Part shown: one piece after another, positions 29,560 to 38,546 of the stretch | How the letters are laid out: each line of letters starts with the position of its first letter | How positions within the stretch are numbered: position 1 is the stretch's first letter | Assembly (NCBI GenBank): GCA_018401965.1 | Contig: JAGYJU010000013.1 | Coordinates: forward strand, 1-64,000 | From: Roseicyclus sp. | GTDB taxonomy: Bacteria; Pseudomonadota; Alphaproteobacteria; Rhodobacterales; Rhodobacteraceae | Direction: 5' to 3' | DNA: 64,000 nucleotides | Notes under the pieces: generated by a model | Told to the model about the DNA's origin: nothing | The model's input: the letters and a program-made list of their open reading frames with translations, nothing else | The model's database searches: none | Position numbers and translations under genes: made by a program

Positions 29560-30929
29560 CGCAGGCTTTCGGCATAAAGCGCCGCCACCGCGCAAGACGC
29601 CAGCCGCGCCTTGTCGTCATCGGCGCGGCTTGTCAGGATCACCGGCACCTGCGCGCCCATGACAACGCCCGCCGCCTCGGCATGGGCCAGGAAGGTCAGT
29701 TCCTTGGCGATCATGTTGCCAGCCTCCAGGTTGGGGGCGACAAGGATATCGGCCTGCCCCGCCACCAGCCCGGTCAACCCCTTGGTGCGCGCCGCGCCCG
29801 GATCGACGGCATTGTCCATCGCCAGCGGCCCATCGACCAGGCCGCCGGTGATCTGGCCGCGATCGGCCATCTTGGACAGGATGGCCGCATCCAGCGTGGA
29901 GGGGATCGAGGCCGTGACCGTTTCCACCGCCGACAGGATGCCGACCTTGGGCAGAGCGATGCCAAGCGCGCGGGCCAGGTCGATGGCGTTTTGCACGATC
30001 GACACCTTGCAGTCAAGATCGGGGGCGATGTTGATCGCCGCATCGGTGACGAACAACAGGTGGTCACGCCCCGGCACATCCATCACGAAGACATGGCTGA
30101 GGCGGCGATTGGTGCGCAGCCCACCGTCTTTCTTCAGGATCGCGTGCAACAGCTGATCGCTGTGCAGATGCCCCTTCATCAGGGCGCGCGCACGGCCTTC
30201 GTGGATCAGCGCCACGGCCCGCAGGGCGGCAGCCCGGTGATCGGGGACATCGATGATCTCGATGCCAGAGATATCCACCCCTGCCTCGGTCGCGGCGGCG
30301 GCGATCCTGTCAGCCGCGCCAACAAGGATCGGATCGATCAGGGTATGGTCGCGCGCAAGGATCGTGCCGCCCATGGCATCGGCGCTTTCGGGCGCGACCA
30401 CGACGGTGGCAAGCGGGGCCAGCAGTTCGGCCCGCGCCAGAAGCGCGTCGAAATGGCGGTGAGATTGCACGATCAGCCCCGGCATGTCAGCCGCGTCAAA
30501 CCCCAGCCGGGCCTTGGGCGCCTGCACCGTCACCTCGCCCTCAGCGATGCGGCCCCGTGGGCCGTCGACCGAGACGGCCAGGCGCACCACGCCACCCGGC
30601 AATTTTTCGCTGACGCGGACATGGGCCTGCAACGTATCACCGGCGTGGGCACGGCCCGTGAACCGCAAGCTCTGGCTCAGGTAGAGCGTGCCCGGCCCCG
30701 GCAACTGGTTGCCCAGAACCGCCGAGATGACGGCCGCCACCCAGGCCGAGGGCGCCACCGCCTCAGGGTGGCCATCGCCATCGCCATCGATGCCGGGAAG
30801 ATGCATCGGGTTCAGGTTTCCACTGGAATGGGCGAAAACATATAGGTCTTCGGCCCGGCACAGGCGATCAAGGCGCGCCTCTTGGCCAAGGGCCAGGTCG
30901 GTGTAGGGGATGCTGGTAAAGCGGGTCAT
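29550..30929 (-). CDS. Bifunctional MaoC-like hydratase / phosphate acetyltransferase
   Basis: The 459-residue protein has an N-terminal MaoC hot-dog domain (about 1-140: EDLYVFAHSSGNLNPMHLPG, LYLSQSLRFTGRAHAGDTLQ) fused to a phosphotransacetylase domain (about 165-459: VVAPESADAMGGTILARDHT, LIDPILVGAADRIAA, MKGHLHSDQLLHAILKKDGG, ADILVAPNLEAGNMIAKELT, AGVVMGAQVPVILTSRADDD). The latter exchanges acetyl-CoA and acetyl-phosphate for AckA downstream. The first domain may hydrate enoyl-CoA or just steer substrate choice (acyl-CoA of another length is possible). Start taken at ATG 30929, matching the family. Confidence 0.88.
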   Translation of the reverse strand: MTRFTSIPYTDLALGQEARLDRLCRAEDLYVFAHSSGNLNPMHLPGIDGDGDGHPEAVAPSAWVAAVISAVLGNQLPGPGTLYLSQSLRFTGRAHAGDTLQAHVRVSEKLPGGVVRLAVSVDGPRGRIAEGEVTVQAPKARLGFDAADMPGLIVQSHRHFDALLARAELLAPLATVVVAPESADAMGGTILARDHTLIDPILVGAADRIAAAATEAGVDISGIEIIDVPDHRAAALRAVALIHEGRARALMKGHLHSDQLLHAILKKDGGLRTNRRLSHVFVMDVPGRDHLLFVTDAAINIAPDLDCKVSIVQNAIDLARALGIALPKVGILSAVETVTASIPSTLDAAILSKMADRGQITGGLVDGPLAMDNAVDPGAARTKGLTGLVAGQADILVAPNLEAGNMIAKELTFLAHAEAAGVVMGAQVPVILTSRADDDKARLASCAVAALYAESLRCA

Positions 30930-31223
30930 GTCGGTCCTGTTGCGCAAGCGCCCCGCGCAGCAGGGCCTGTCAGGCGCGATCCTATCGCCGGGGGGCGGAC
31001 ACGACCTTGACATGGGTCAGGTCCGCTGCGCAGGCAGGCCAATCTCCCCTATGGGAATCGTCTTTACTTATGGGCCAAAAAGGGGCATATTTCGGATCGC
31101 TATCTCTACTCTATCGACCCCTGTCTTTTGCCCTCATGGCAAAGCTTGTGCTCTCGATCTTGCATGGGTTACGCCGGACTGCCGCATGGTGCGGGCAGTG
31201 TGATAAGACAGGAGACCACGGAT

Positions 31224-31430
31224 ATGGCCACTGGCACCGTGAAATGGTTCAACACCACCAAAGGCTACGGCTTCATCGCACCCGATGGCGGCGCAAAGGA
31301 CGTTTTTGTTCACATCTCGGGCGTCGAGCGTTCGGGCCTGACCGGCCTCGCCGACAACCAGAAGGTCAAGTTTGACCTCGAAAAAGGCCGTGATGGCCGC
31401 GAAAGCGCCGTGAACATCGAACTGATGTAA
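31224..31430 (+). CDS. Cold shock domain protein
   Basis: The 68-residue protein [20 protein letters not shown] has both RNA-binding motifs, KGYGFIAPD (RNP1) and DVFVHIS (RNP2), in a single cold-shock domain. It binds single-stranded RNA or DNA and melts RNA structure. GGAGACC lies 7-13 bases upstream of the ATG. The gene stands alone behind about 290 noncoding bases, which probably include a long 5' leader as is usual for csp genes, and ahead of a strong terminator. Which csp paralogue it is cannot be decided. Confidence 0.93.
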   Translation: MATGTVKWFNTTKGYGFIAPDGGAKDVFVHISGVERSGLTGLADNQKVKFDLEKGRDGRESAVNIELM

Positions 31431-31455
31431 TCCGGCCTTCGGACCCGGAATTCGG

Positions 31456-31492
31456 AACCGGGCGCGCTGCCATGGCGCGCCCGGTTTCTTTT
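31456..31492 (+). terminator. Rho-independent terminator of the cold shock gene
   Basis: An 11-bp GC-rich stem (ACCGGGCGCGC pairing with GCGCGCCCGGT) with a short loop is followed by TTCTTTTT. It lies 26 bases after the csp stop and just before the convergent LysR remnant. Confidence 0.85.
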
Positions 31493-31503
31493 TGACCCGG
31501 CCG

Positions 31504-32316
31504 CTACAGCCGCGCGAGGTCTTCGGCCAAACTGTCGCGCACCAGCCGCAAGCGCGGGCTTGCCTGCATCTGAACATGGCTGACCAGCCAGATCGGTACC
31601 GTGATCGGCGGCATCCCCGGCAACAGGCGCGTCACACCCGGCGTGCGGTCCGCGATGTCGCGCAGCATCGGGGCCACGCCCATGCCGCGCTTGACCATTT
31701 CCCAGACGGTGACCGACGAATTGGACACCAGGCGAAGATCGGCCGCGTCCACGGGAATCCCGATCCCGCGCAGATAGCCGGAAAACTGCTCGATATCCTG
31801 TAGGGCGATCAATCCCGAGCCGATCAGATCGGCCGTGTCCACGGGCATGCCATTGCGCGCAAGCCATGCGTCGGAGGCATAGAAATGCGCCTCTGTGTTC
31901 CGAACATGCAGCCCGATCAGGCCGGGCCGGTCCGGGGCGATGTGCCGGATCGCGATATCCGCCTCGCGGCGGTGCAGGTTGCTCAGGTCATTTGTCGCCA
32001 CCACGGCGATGGTCACCTGTGGCGCGATCCGGCGCAGTCTTTCGATCATCGCGGGCAAGACATAGGCCGCGTAGGTGTCCGTGGTCGAAATCGTGACCGT
32101 GCCCGCGATGTCCTGCACCTGGCCGCGCGCGGTCAGCGCCGCAAGATCGGCGGCCTCGGCCATGGGGCCTACCCCCGCCAGCATTTGCACGCCCACCTGC
32201 GACAGCACCAGCTTGCGCCCCACCCGTTCGAAAAGCGCGACCCCCAGCGCTTGTTCCAGCGCCGCAACCTGCCGCGACAGGGTCGGTTGCGTCAGGCCAA
32301 GCTGGCTCGCATCCAC
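31504..32316 (-). pseudogene. LysR-type regulator lacking its N-terminal end
   Basis: The frame covers the second half of the helix-turn-helix (LGLTQPTLSRQVAALEQALG), VALFERVGRKLVLSQVG and a complete effector-binding domain (TVTISTTDTYAAYVLPAMIE, SDAWLARNGMPVDTADLIG, VSNSSVTVWEMVKRGMGVAP). About 20 residues expected before LGLTQPT are missing, and upstream bases belong to another gene on the opposite strand. With half its HTH gone it should not bind DNA normally. See the joint finding at 32300. Confidence 0.75.
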
Positions 32317-32564
32317 GCCCTGCTGCGGCCCGGCGGGCTTTTCGTGTCCAAGACCCCCTGCGTGGGCGAGATGAACATGTTGATCCGCCGCGTTTTGCTG
32401 CCCGCGATGACGGCGGTGGGCAAGGCCCCCATGTGGCGCTGTTCACCGCCGCAGAGCTGACGCATCAGGTTGACCAAGCAGGCTTTGACATCCTTGCGAA
32501 TGAACGGCACGCAGCGCGGGGCACCGACCCGCGCCCCTATATCGCGGCGCGCAAACCCGGCTGA
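32307..32564 (+). pseudogene. SAM-dependent methyltransferase C-terminal fragment, frameshifted
   Basis: The plus frame starts HALLRPGGLFVSKTPCVGEM and runs NMLIRRVLLPAMTAVGKAP, then a run of five C at 32426-32430 shifts the frame. It continues as HVALFTAAELTHQVDQAGFD, LANERHAARGTDPRPYIAAR and a TGA at 32562. This is the C-terminal third of a class I methyltransferase of a kind common in Rhodobacteraceae; the SAM-binding half is absent. It is joined head to head to the truncated LysR gene. Confidence 0.7.
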
Positions 32565-32588
32565 CCGACGGTCCTGCCGCGCCCCGGC

Positions 32589-34358
32589 TCAGTGGTTGTC
32601 GCGCGGCAGATCCTTGGCGATGCGCTGATAGGCGGTGGCCAGTTCCAGGCAGCCGCCCTGGGCCAATTGGCCCACATGGGCCCGGTAGATTTCCTGCCAG
32701 GGCGTTTGATGCACGATCTGGGGGGCTTGCCATGCGGTGCGGCGCGCCTGCCATTCGGCATCCTCCACCATGGCGTCAAGCCTGCCCGCGTTCAGATCCA
32801 GCCGCACCCGGTCACCGGTTTGCAGATAGGCCAGCCCACCGCCCACCACCGCCTCGGGCGAGGCGTTGAGGATCGAAGGGCTTTCGGACGTGCCCGATTG
32901 CCGCCCGTCGCCCACCGTGGGCAGATGCCGGATGCCTTGCCGGATCAGCGCATCGGGCGGCTGCATGTTCACCACCTCGGCCGATCCCGGATACCCGACA
33001 CAGCCCACGCCGCGAATGAACAGGATCGTGCCGGCATCGATGTTCAGCGACGGATCGTTGATGCGATCATGGTAATCCTCCGGCCCCTCGAAGACCACGG
33101 CGCGCCCCTCGAACACGCCGTCCTTCAGGAAGCGCGCGCGGAAATCGGCGGAAATCACGCTCGTTTTCATCAGGGCACTGTCAAACAGGTTGCCCGACAA
33201 GACCGCAAAGCCCGCCTCTTCGCGCAGGGGCTGGTCCACGGGCCGGATCACATCGGTATCGCGGCTGCGCGCCTGGCCCAGCGCCTGCGAAAGCGGCAGG
33301 CCCGAGGCGGTCATCACCGACCCGTCCAGATGCCCCGCCGCCAGCAATTCGCCCATGACGGCGGGCACACCGCCCGCGCGGAAAAAGCTTTCGCCAAGGT
33401 ATTCGCCCGCCGGTTGCATGTTGACCAATAGCGGCAGGGTCAGGCCATGGGTCTGCCAATCCATCACGTCCAGATCCACCCCCGCATGGCGTGCGATGGC
33501 CGCCAGATGCGGCGGCGCGTTGGTCGATCCGCCAATGGCGGTGTTGACCTTGATCGCGTTCAAAAACGCCGCCCGCGTCAGGATATCGGAGGGTTTCAGA
33601 TCGGCCTCCACCATCTCGACGATCCGCCGCCCGGTCAGATAGGCCATTTCCATCCGTTCACGAAACGGCGCAGGGATGGCGGCGGCCCCCGGCAGGGTCA
33701 TGCCCAGGGCCTCGGCCAGCGCGTTCATCGTGCTGGCGGTGCCCATGGTGTTGCAATGGCCCAGCGACGGCGCAGAGGCACAGGCGCGCTCCATGAATTC
33801 ATCATAGTCGATCTTGCCCTCGGCCAGCAGGCGGCGGCTTTCCCAGATGATCGTGCCCGACCCGGCGCGCTTGCCCTGCCACCAGCCATCGGTCATCGGC
33901 CCACCGTTCAGCGCGATGGCCGGCAGATCGACCGTGGCCGCCCCCATCAGCATCGCGGGCGTGGTCTTGTCACAGCCCGTGGTCAGCACCACCCCGTCGA
34001 TCGGGTAGCCGTGCAGCACCTCGACCAGGCTGAGGTATTGCAGGTTGCGATCCAGCGCCGCGGTGGGGCGCTTGCCGGTTTCCTGGATCGGGTGCACGGG
34101 AAATTCCATCGGAATGCCGCCCGCATCGCGGATACCCGCCTTGATGCGGTCGATCAGGAAGACGTGGATCTTGTTGCACGGCACCAGATCGCTGCCGGTC
34201 TGGGCGATGCCGATGATGGGCCGTTCCGCCTGCAATTCGCCGCGCGTAAAGCTCTGGTTCTGGTAGCGTTCCAGGTACAGCGCGGTCATGCCGGGGTTGT
34301 TTGGATTGTCGAACCATTCTTGTGAACGGTAGCGGCGGCCGGCGCGGGTATCGGACAT
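32589..34358 (-). CDS. IlvD/Edd-family sugar-acid dehydratase (probably L-arabonate/xylonate type)
   Basis: The 589-residue protein (from MSDTRAGRRYRSQEWFDNPN) has the Fe-S dehydratase motifs: GIAQTGSDLVPCNKIHVF, VVLTTGCDKTTPAMLMGAAT, AAPSLGHCNTMGTASTMNAL-like text (here CASAPSLGHCNTMGTAST), KVNTAIGGSTNAPPHLAAIA and GCVGYPGSAEVVNMQPPD. The three Cys fit the [2Fe-2S] or [4Fe-4S] cluster of the family, and the SQEWFDNP opening is typical of the pentonate dehydratase branch rather than IlvD proper. It removes water from an aldonic acid to give a 2-keto-3-deoxy acid. It stands alone; no pentose genes flank it. Confidence 0.85.
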   Translation of the reverse strand: MSDTRAGRRYRSQEWFDNPNNPGMTALYLERYQNQSFTRGELQAERPIIGIAQTGSDLVPCNKIHVFLIDRIKAGIRDAGGIPMEFPVHPIQETGKRPTAALDRNLQYLSLVEVLHGYPIDGVVLTTGCDKTTPAMLMGAATVDLPAIALNGGPMTDGWWQGKRAGSGTIIWESRRLLAEGKIDYDEFMERACASAPSLGHCNTMGTASTMNALAEALGMTLPGAAAIPAPFRERMEMAYLTGRRIVEMVEADLKPSDILTRAAFLNAIKVNTAIGGSTNAPPHLAAIARHAGVDLDVMDWQTHGLTLPLLVNMQPAGEYLGESFFRAGGVPAVMGELLAAGHLDGSVMTASGLPLSQALGQARSRDTDVIRPVDQPLREEAGFAVLSGNLFDSALMKTSVISADFRARFLKDGVFEGRAVVFEGPEDYHDRINDPSLNIDAGTILFIRGVGCVGYPGSAEVVNMQPPDALIRQGIRHLPTVGDGRQSGTSESPSILNASPEAVVGGGLAYLQTGDRVRLDLNAGRLDAMVEDAEWQARRTAWQAPQIVHQTPWQEIYRAHVGQLAQGGCLELATAYQRIAKDLPRDNH

Positions 34359-34495
34359 GATTAGGTTCCACATATTGAGACCAAGGGCCGGATACTGAGA
34401 CCCTGCCCCGTTGGTAGCGGAGGATCCCCCCCGCTCACAAGCCCCGGCAGGGCGATTGCAGCCGATCACGTCGATCCCGCGGGTGGTCCGCGCCG

Positions 34496-34699
34496 TCAGA
34501 TCAGCGGCAGCGCCCGCCGCACCAGATCATCCAGTTCGGCCTCGTGGCCCTTGGCCTGGCGCTTGAGGTCTTCGCGCATTTCCGGCCCCCAGAAATCCTT
34601 GAGATGGGCCGCGACCCGTTCGGCCTGGTCGGCCCCCGGCTGGGTGCGGAAAAACCCCGCGATCTGGTTGGCCATGCGCACGATCTTGTCAGATGCCAT
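34496..34699 (-). CDS. fdsD: Formate dehydrogenase delta subunit
   Basis: The 67-residue protein MASDKIVRMANQIAGFFRTQ followed by RVAAHLKDFWGPEMREDLKR matches FdsD, a small protein of NAD-dependent molybdenum formate dehydrogenases needed for maturation or stability of the complex. The ATG at 34699 lies inside the end of fdhD (11-base overlap). It is the last gene of the operon fdsGBA-fdhD-fdsD. Confidence 0.92.
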   Translation of the reverse strand: MASDKIVRMANQIAGFFRTQPGADQAERVAAHLKDFWGPEMREDLKRQAKGHEAELDDLVRRALPLI

Positions 34700-35498
34700 C
34701 TGGGACGCCTCCGGTGATGCGATGGGGATGGGTAAAGATTTCCAGCCGCCCGGCGCGCGCAAAGGCGGCGACGGTCAGCCCCGCCGCATCGGCCAGCCGC
34801 AGCGCCTGCGCCGTGGGGGCCGAGACCGCGATCAGGATCGAACAGCCCGCAAGCACTGTCTTTTGCACCATCTCGACCGACACGCGGCTGGTGATGACAA
34901 CGGCGCCGCAGGCAGGGTCGATCTCTGCCCGCAGCGCCGCCCCGATGAGTTTATCAAGCGCATTGTGGCGCCCGACATCCTCTCGTGCGAAAACGATACC
35001 CCGACCCGGCACCAAAAAGCCAGCCGCATGCACCGCATGGGTCAAATCATGCAATGGCTGATGCGCGCGCAACCCATCCGCCGCCCCCGCCGCCTGCGCA
35101 TGATCCAGCGTGATGGTGGCCGTGACAGGCGGCAGGTCGCGCAGCGCCTGCTCCAGGCTGTCGATCCCGCACAGCCCACAGCCCACCGGCCCCATCATCG
35201 CGCGCCGCCGCGCGCCCAGCGCCTCGGCGGCCGCCTCTTGCAGCCAGAACCGCGCCTCGATGCCCTTATCGACCGCGATGATCTCCAGCGTCTCGATCTG
35301 GTCGGGCCGCGCATAGCCTTCGGTAAAGGCAAAGCCCGTCGCGAAATCTTCGAGATCGGCAGGGGTGCACATCATCACCGCCTGGGTGCTGCCATTGCAG
35401 GTCACGGCCACGGGCACCTCTTCGGGCAGGGATCGCGCGATGTCGCGCGCCCCTTCCAGCCCCAGCGCGCGGGCCGATATGGACCGGCTGGCGGTCAT
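34689..35498 (-). CDS. fdhD: Formate dehydrogenase sulfurtransferase FdhD
   Basis: The 269-residue protein has VPVAVTCNGSTQAVMMCTPA, DLEDFATGFAFTEGYARPDQ, the PVGCGLCGIDSLEQAL motif with the sulfur-carrying Cys pair (CGLC), REDVGRHNALDKLIGAAL and VSVEMVQKTVLAGCSILIAV. It passes sulfur from IscS-type desulfurases to the molybdenum cofactor of formate dehydrogenase. I chose ATG 35498, which overlaps the fdsA stop by 4 bases; the longer open frame would sit inside fdsA. Confidence 0.95.
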   Translation of the reverse strand: MTASRSISARALGLEGARDIARSLPEEVPVAVTCNGSTQAVMMCTPADLEDFATGFAFTEGYARPDQIETLEIIAVDKGIEARFWLQEAAAEALGARRRAMMGPVGCGLCGIDSLEQALRDLPPVTATITLDHAQAAGAADGLRAHQPLHDLTHAVHAAGFLVPGRGIVFAREDVGRHNALDKLIGAALRAEIDPACGAVVITSRVSVEMVQKTVLAGCSILIAVSAPTAQALRLADAAGLTVAAFARAGRLEIFTHPHRITGGVPDGI

Positions 35499-38407
35499 TC
35501 CGCCGCCGGCAGGATGCGCCGGGCAAGATCCGCCTGCGCCTCGTAATCGCGCTGCCAGTCGGTCGGCCCGTTCGACAGCCCGACCTGCACCGCCGTCACC
35601 TTGTATTCCGGGCAATTCGTGGCCCAGTCGGAAAAATCGGTGGTGATGACATTCGCCTGTGTCGTGGGGTGGTGAAAGGTGGTGTAGACCACGCCGGGGC
35701 TGACGCGATCCGTCAGATGCGCCCGCAAGCTGGTTTCCCCCGACCGCGAGGCAAGCTTGACCCAAGACCCTTCGGTCACGCCCCGCACCTCCGCGTCATG
35801 GGGGTGAATTTCCAGCACATCCTCGTCATGCCAGATGGTATTGGCCGTGCGCCGGGTCTGGGCGCCGACATTGTATTGCGACAGGATGCGCCCCGTGGTC
35901 AGCAACAGCGGAAAGCGCGGCCCGGTCCGTTCCTCGGTCGCGATATATTCGGTCACGATGAACCGCCCCTTGCCGCGCACGAACCCATCGACATGCATGA
36001 TGGGCGAGCCTTCGGGATTGGCGTCGTTGCAGGGCCATTGCACCGATCCCTTTTCTTCCAGCAGGGCGTAATCGACATGGGCAAAGCCGGGGGTCGTGGC
36101 CGCGATCTCTTCCATGATCTGGGCAGGATGGGTGTAATGCCACAAGGGCCGCCCCTCGGCTTGCAGCATGGCATTGGCCAGCATCTGGGTGATTTCCCAA
36201 TCCGCGTAGCCGTTGCGCGGGGCCATGACCTTGCGCACGCGGTTGATCCGGCGTTCGGCATTGGTGAAGGTGCCATCCTTTTCCAGGAACGTGGACCCCG
36301 GCAGGAAGACATGGGCGTAATTCGCCGTCTCGTTCAGGAACAGGTCATGGACGATGACACACTCCATCGCCGCAAGCCCGGCCGCGACATGGCGGGTGTC
36401 GGGGTCGGATTGCAAGATATCCTCGCCCTGGCAATAGAGCCCCTTGAACTGCCCCGACACCGCCGCATCCAGCATGTTGGGAATGCGCAGGCCCGGCTCC
36501 GGGTCGATGTCAACACCCCACGCATTCTCGAAGATCGCACGCACCTCGGCGCCCTTCACATGGCGATAGCCCGGCAATTCATGCGGGAAGGACCCCATGT
36601 CGCAAGAGCCCTGCACGTTGTTCTGCCCGCGCAGCGGGTTCACCCCCACGCCCTCGCGCCCGATATTGCCCGTCAGCATCGCCAGGTTGGCAATGCCCAT
36701 CACCGTGGTCGAGCCTTGGGAATGTTCGGTCACGCCCAGGCCGTAATAGATCGCGCCATTGCCGCCCGTGGCATAAAGCCTTGCCGCCGCGCGCAGGTCA
36801 TCGGCCGGAACGCCGGTCAGGATCTCTGTCATCTCGGGGGAATGGCGGACATCGCTGACGAATTCGGCGTATTCCTGGAACTCGTCCCAGTCACAGCGCT
36901 GCTTGATGAAGCTCTCGTCAAACAGCCCCTCGGTCACGATCACATGCGCCATGGCGGTCACGACGGCCACGTTGGTGCCGGGCCGCAGGGCCAGGTGATG
37001 GGCCGCCGCGATATGGGGTGTCTTCACCAGGTCGATCCGGCGCGGGTCGATGACGATGAGCTTGGCGCCCGCCCGCAGCCGTTTCTTCAAGCGGCTGGCG
37101 AAGACGGGGTGCCCATCGGTCGGGTTCGCCCCGATGACGACGACGACATCGGCCTCGGCCACGGAATCGAAATTCTGCGTGCCCGCGGAGGTGCCGAAGG
37201 TCTGGCCAAGCCCGTAGCCCGTGGGCGAATGGCACACCCGCGCGCAGGTGTCGGTGTTGTTGTTCAGAAACACCGCCCGGGTCAGTTTCTGCACAAGGTA
37301 GGTTTCTTCATTGGTGCAGCGCGACGAGGTGATGACCCCCACCGATTTGCGCCCGTGCTTGGCCTGGATGCCCCGCATTCTGGCGCTCGCAAACCCCAGC
37401 GCCTCGTCCCAGCTGACCTCGCGCCAGGGCTGGTCGATGGTCTCGCGGATCATCGGCTTCAGGATGCGGTCGCTATGGGTGGCATAGCCATAGGCAAAGC
37501 GCCCCTTGACGCAGGAATGCCCCCGGTTTGCCGCGCCATGCTTGTAGGGCGTCATCCGCACCAGCTCGTCGCCGTTCAGCTCGGCCTTGAAGGAACAGCC
37601 CACCCCGCAATAGGCGCAGGTGGTGATGACAGACCGCGTCGGCGTGCCCAGCTCGATCACCGATTTCTCCTGCAGGGTCGCGGTCGGGCAGGCCTGCACG
37701 CAGGCCCCGCAGCTCACGCAATCGGAGGCAAGGAAATCATCCCCGACCCCGCCCGCGCTGACACGGCTGTCAAACCCGCGCCCCTCTATGGTCAGGGCAA
37801 ATGTCCCCTGCACCTCTTCGCAGGCCCGCACGCACCGGTTGCACACGATGCACTTGGCCGAATCATAGGTGAAATAGGGGTTGCTGTCGTCCTTGGGCAT
37901 CCATTCCGCGTTCACCACGCCGCCCGCATCGCGCGGCGCGAAATGGGTCCGCATGCCGCCCTCGGGTGCCTCGAACCGCTGATCGCGCAGGCCCACGACG
38001 CCCGCCATATCCTGCAACTCGCAATCGCCGTTGGCGCTGCAGGTCAGGCAATCGAGCGGGTGATCCGAGATATACAGCTCCATCACCCCCTTGCGGATCT
38101 TCTTGACCTGCTCGGACTGGGTGCGCACCACCATCCCCGCCGCCACCGGCGTGGTGCAGGAGGCAGGCGTGCCGCGCCGCCCCTCGATCTCGACGACGCA
38201 AAGCCGGCAAGAGCCAAAGGCCTCCAGGTTGTCGCTGGCGCAGAGCTTGGGCACCTGGATGCCCGCAAGAGCTGCGGCGCGCATCACTGATGTGCCCTCG
38301 GGCACTGTCACGGCAAAGCCGTCGATGGTCAGGCTGACCGGCGCGCCCTGCTTGGCGGGCGTGCCCATGTCGCGGTCGTCACACCAGGGAATGATGAAAT
38401 CCTTCAT
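35495..38407 (-). CDS. fdsA: NAD-dependent formate dehydrogenase, alpha (catalytic) subunit
   Basis: The 970-residue protein has an N-terminal [2Fe-2S] domain (VPKLCASDNLEAFGSCRLC), the NuoG-like Cys/His region (ISDHPLDCLTCSANGDCELQ), two 4Fe-4S ferredoxin motifs (CIVCNRCVRACEEVQG, CVSCGACVQACPTATL) and a further cluster motif (CAYCGVGCSFKAELNGDELV). The bis-MGD domain follows, with NTDTCARVCHSPTGYGLGQT, in which Cys, not selenocysteine, is the likely Mo ligand, followed by the His-Ser of HSPTG. It oxidises formate to CO2. GGAGGTGA stands 6 bases before ATG 38407. A 140-base gap with ordered palindromes separates it from fdsB. Confidence 0.96.
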   Translation of the reverse strand: MKDFIIPWCDDRDMGTPAKQGAPVSLTIDGFAVTVPEGTSVMRAAALAGIQVPKLCASDNLEAFGSCRLCVVEIEGRRGTPASCTTPVAAGMVVRTQSEQVKKIRKGVMELYISDHPLDCLTCSANGDCELQDMAGVVGLRDQRFEAPEGGMRTHFAPRDAGGVVNAEWMPKDDSNPYFTYDSAKCIVCNRCVRACEEVQGTFALTIEGRGFDSRVSAGGVGDDFLASDCVSCGACVQACPTATLQEKSVIELGTPTRSVITTCAYCGVGCSFKAELNGDELVRMTPYKHGAANRGHSCVKGRFAYGYATHSDRILKPMIRETIDQPWREVSWDEALGFASARMRGIQAKHGRKSVGVITSSRCTNEETYLVQKLTRAVFLNNNTDTCARVCHSPTGYGLGQTFGTSAGTQNFDSVAEADVVVVIGANPTDGHPVFASRLKKRLRAGAKLIVIDPRRIDLVKTPHIAAAHHLALRPGTNVAVVTAMAHVIVTEGLFDESFIKQRCDWDEFQEYAEFVSDVRHSPEMTEILTGVPADDLRAAARLYATGGNGAIYYGLGVTEHSQGSTTVMGIANLAMLTGNIGREGVGVNPLRGQNNVQGSCDMGSFPHELPGYRHVKGAEVRAIFENAWGVDIDPEPGLRIPNMLDAAVSGQFKGLYCQGEDILQSDPDTRHVAAGLAAMECVIVHDLFLNETANYAHVFLPGSTFLEKDGTFTNAERRINRVRKVMAPRNGYADWEITQMLANAMLQAEGRPLWHYTHPAQIMEEIAATTPGFAHVDYALLEEKGSVQWPCNDANPEGSPIMHVDGFVRGKGRFIVTEYIATEERTGPRFPLLLTTGRILSQYNVGAQTRRTANTIWHDEDVLEIHPHDAEVRGVTEGSWVKLASRSGETSLRAHLTDRVSPGVVYTTFHHPTTQANVITTDFSDWATNCPEYKVTAVQVGLSNGPTDWQRDYEAQADLARRILPAAE

Positions 38408-38433
38408 CGCCTTCACCTCCATCCATCAGGTGC

Positions 38434-38529
38434 GAAAGGCGTTTCGAAACACCTTGAAAACGCGGTTTCGAAACCGTGTAAACACGCTGCGTCGACGCGG
38501 CGTTTCCAAGGGCTTTCGAAAGCCCTTGC
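38434..38529. repeat. Four palindromes with centres exactly 24 bp apart (fdsB-fdsA intergenic)
   Basis: GTTTCGAAAC (centre 38445.5), CGGTTTCGAAACCG (38469.5), GCGTCGACGC (38493.5) and GGGCTTTCGAAAGCCC (38517.5) follow one another with centre spacings of 24, 24 and 24 bp. Three share TTTCGAAA and the other has TCGA at its centre. The first is followed by TTGAAAACGC, giving further partial symmetry. They fill almost the whole gap between the fdsB stop and the fdsA ribosome-binding site. Confidence 0.8.
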
Positions 38530-38546
38530 CAAACCCATATCAGCCC

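Noticed and set aside
37210..37260. Possible selenocysteine in FdsA
   Set aside because: The residue at the molybdenum site is an ordinary Cys codon in NTDTCARVCHS and there is no in-frame TGA.
35669..38290. Very long plus-strand open frame (873 codons) opposite fdsA
   Set aside because: High GC leaves few stops on the opposite strand; the minus strand encodes a complete formate dehydrogenase with all cofactor motifs.
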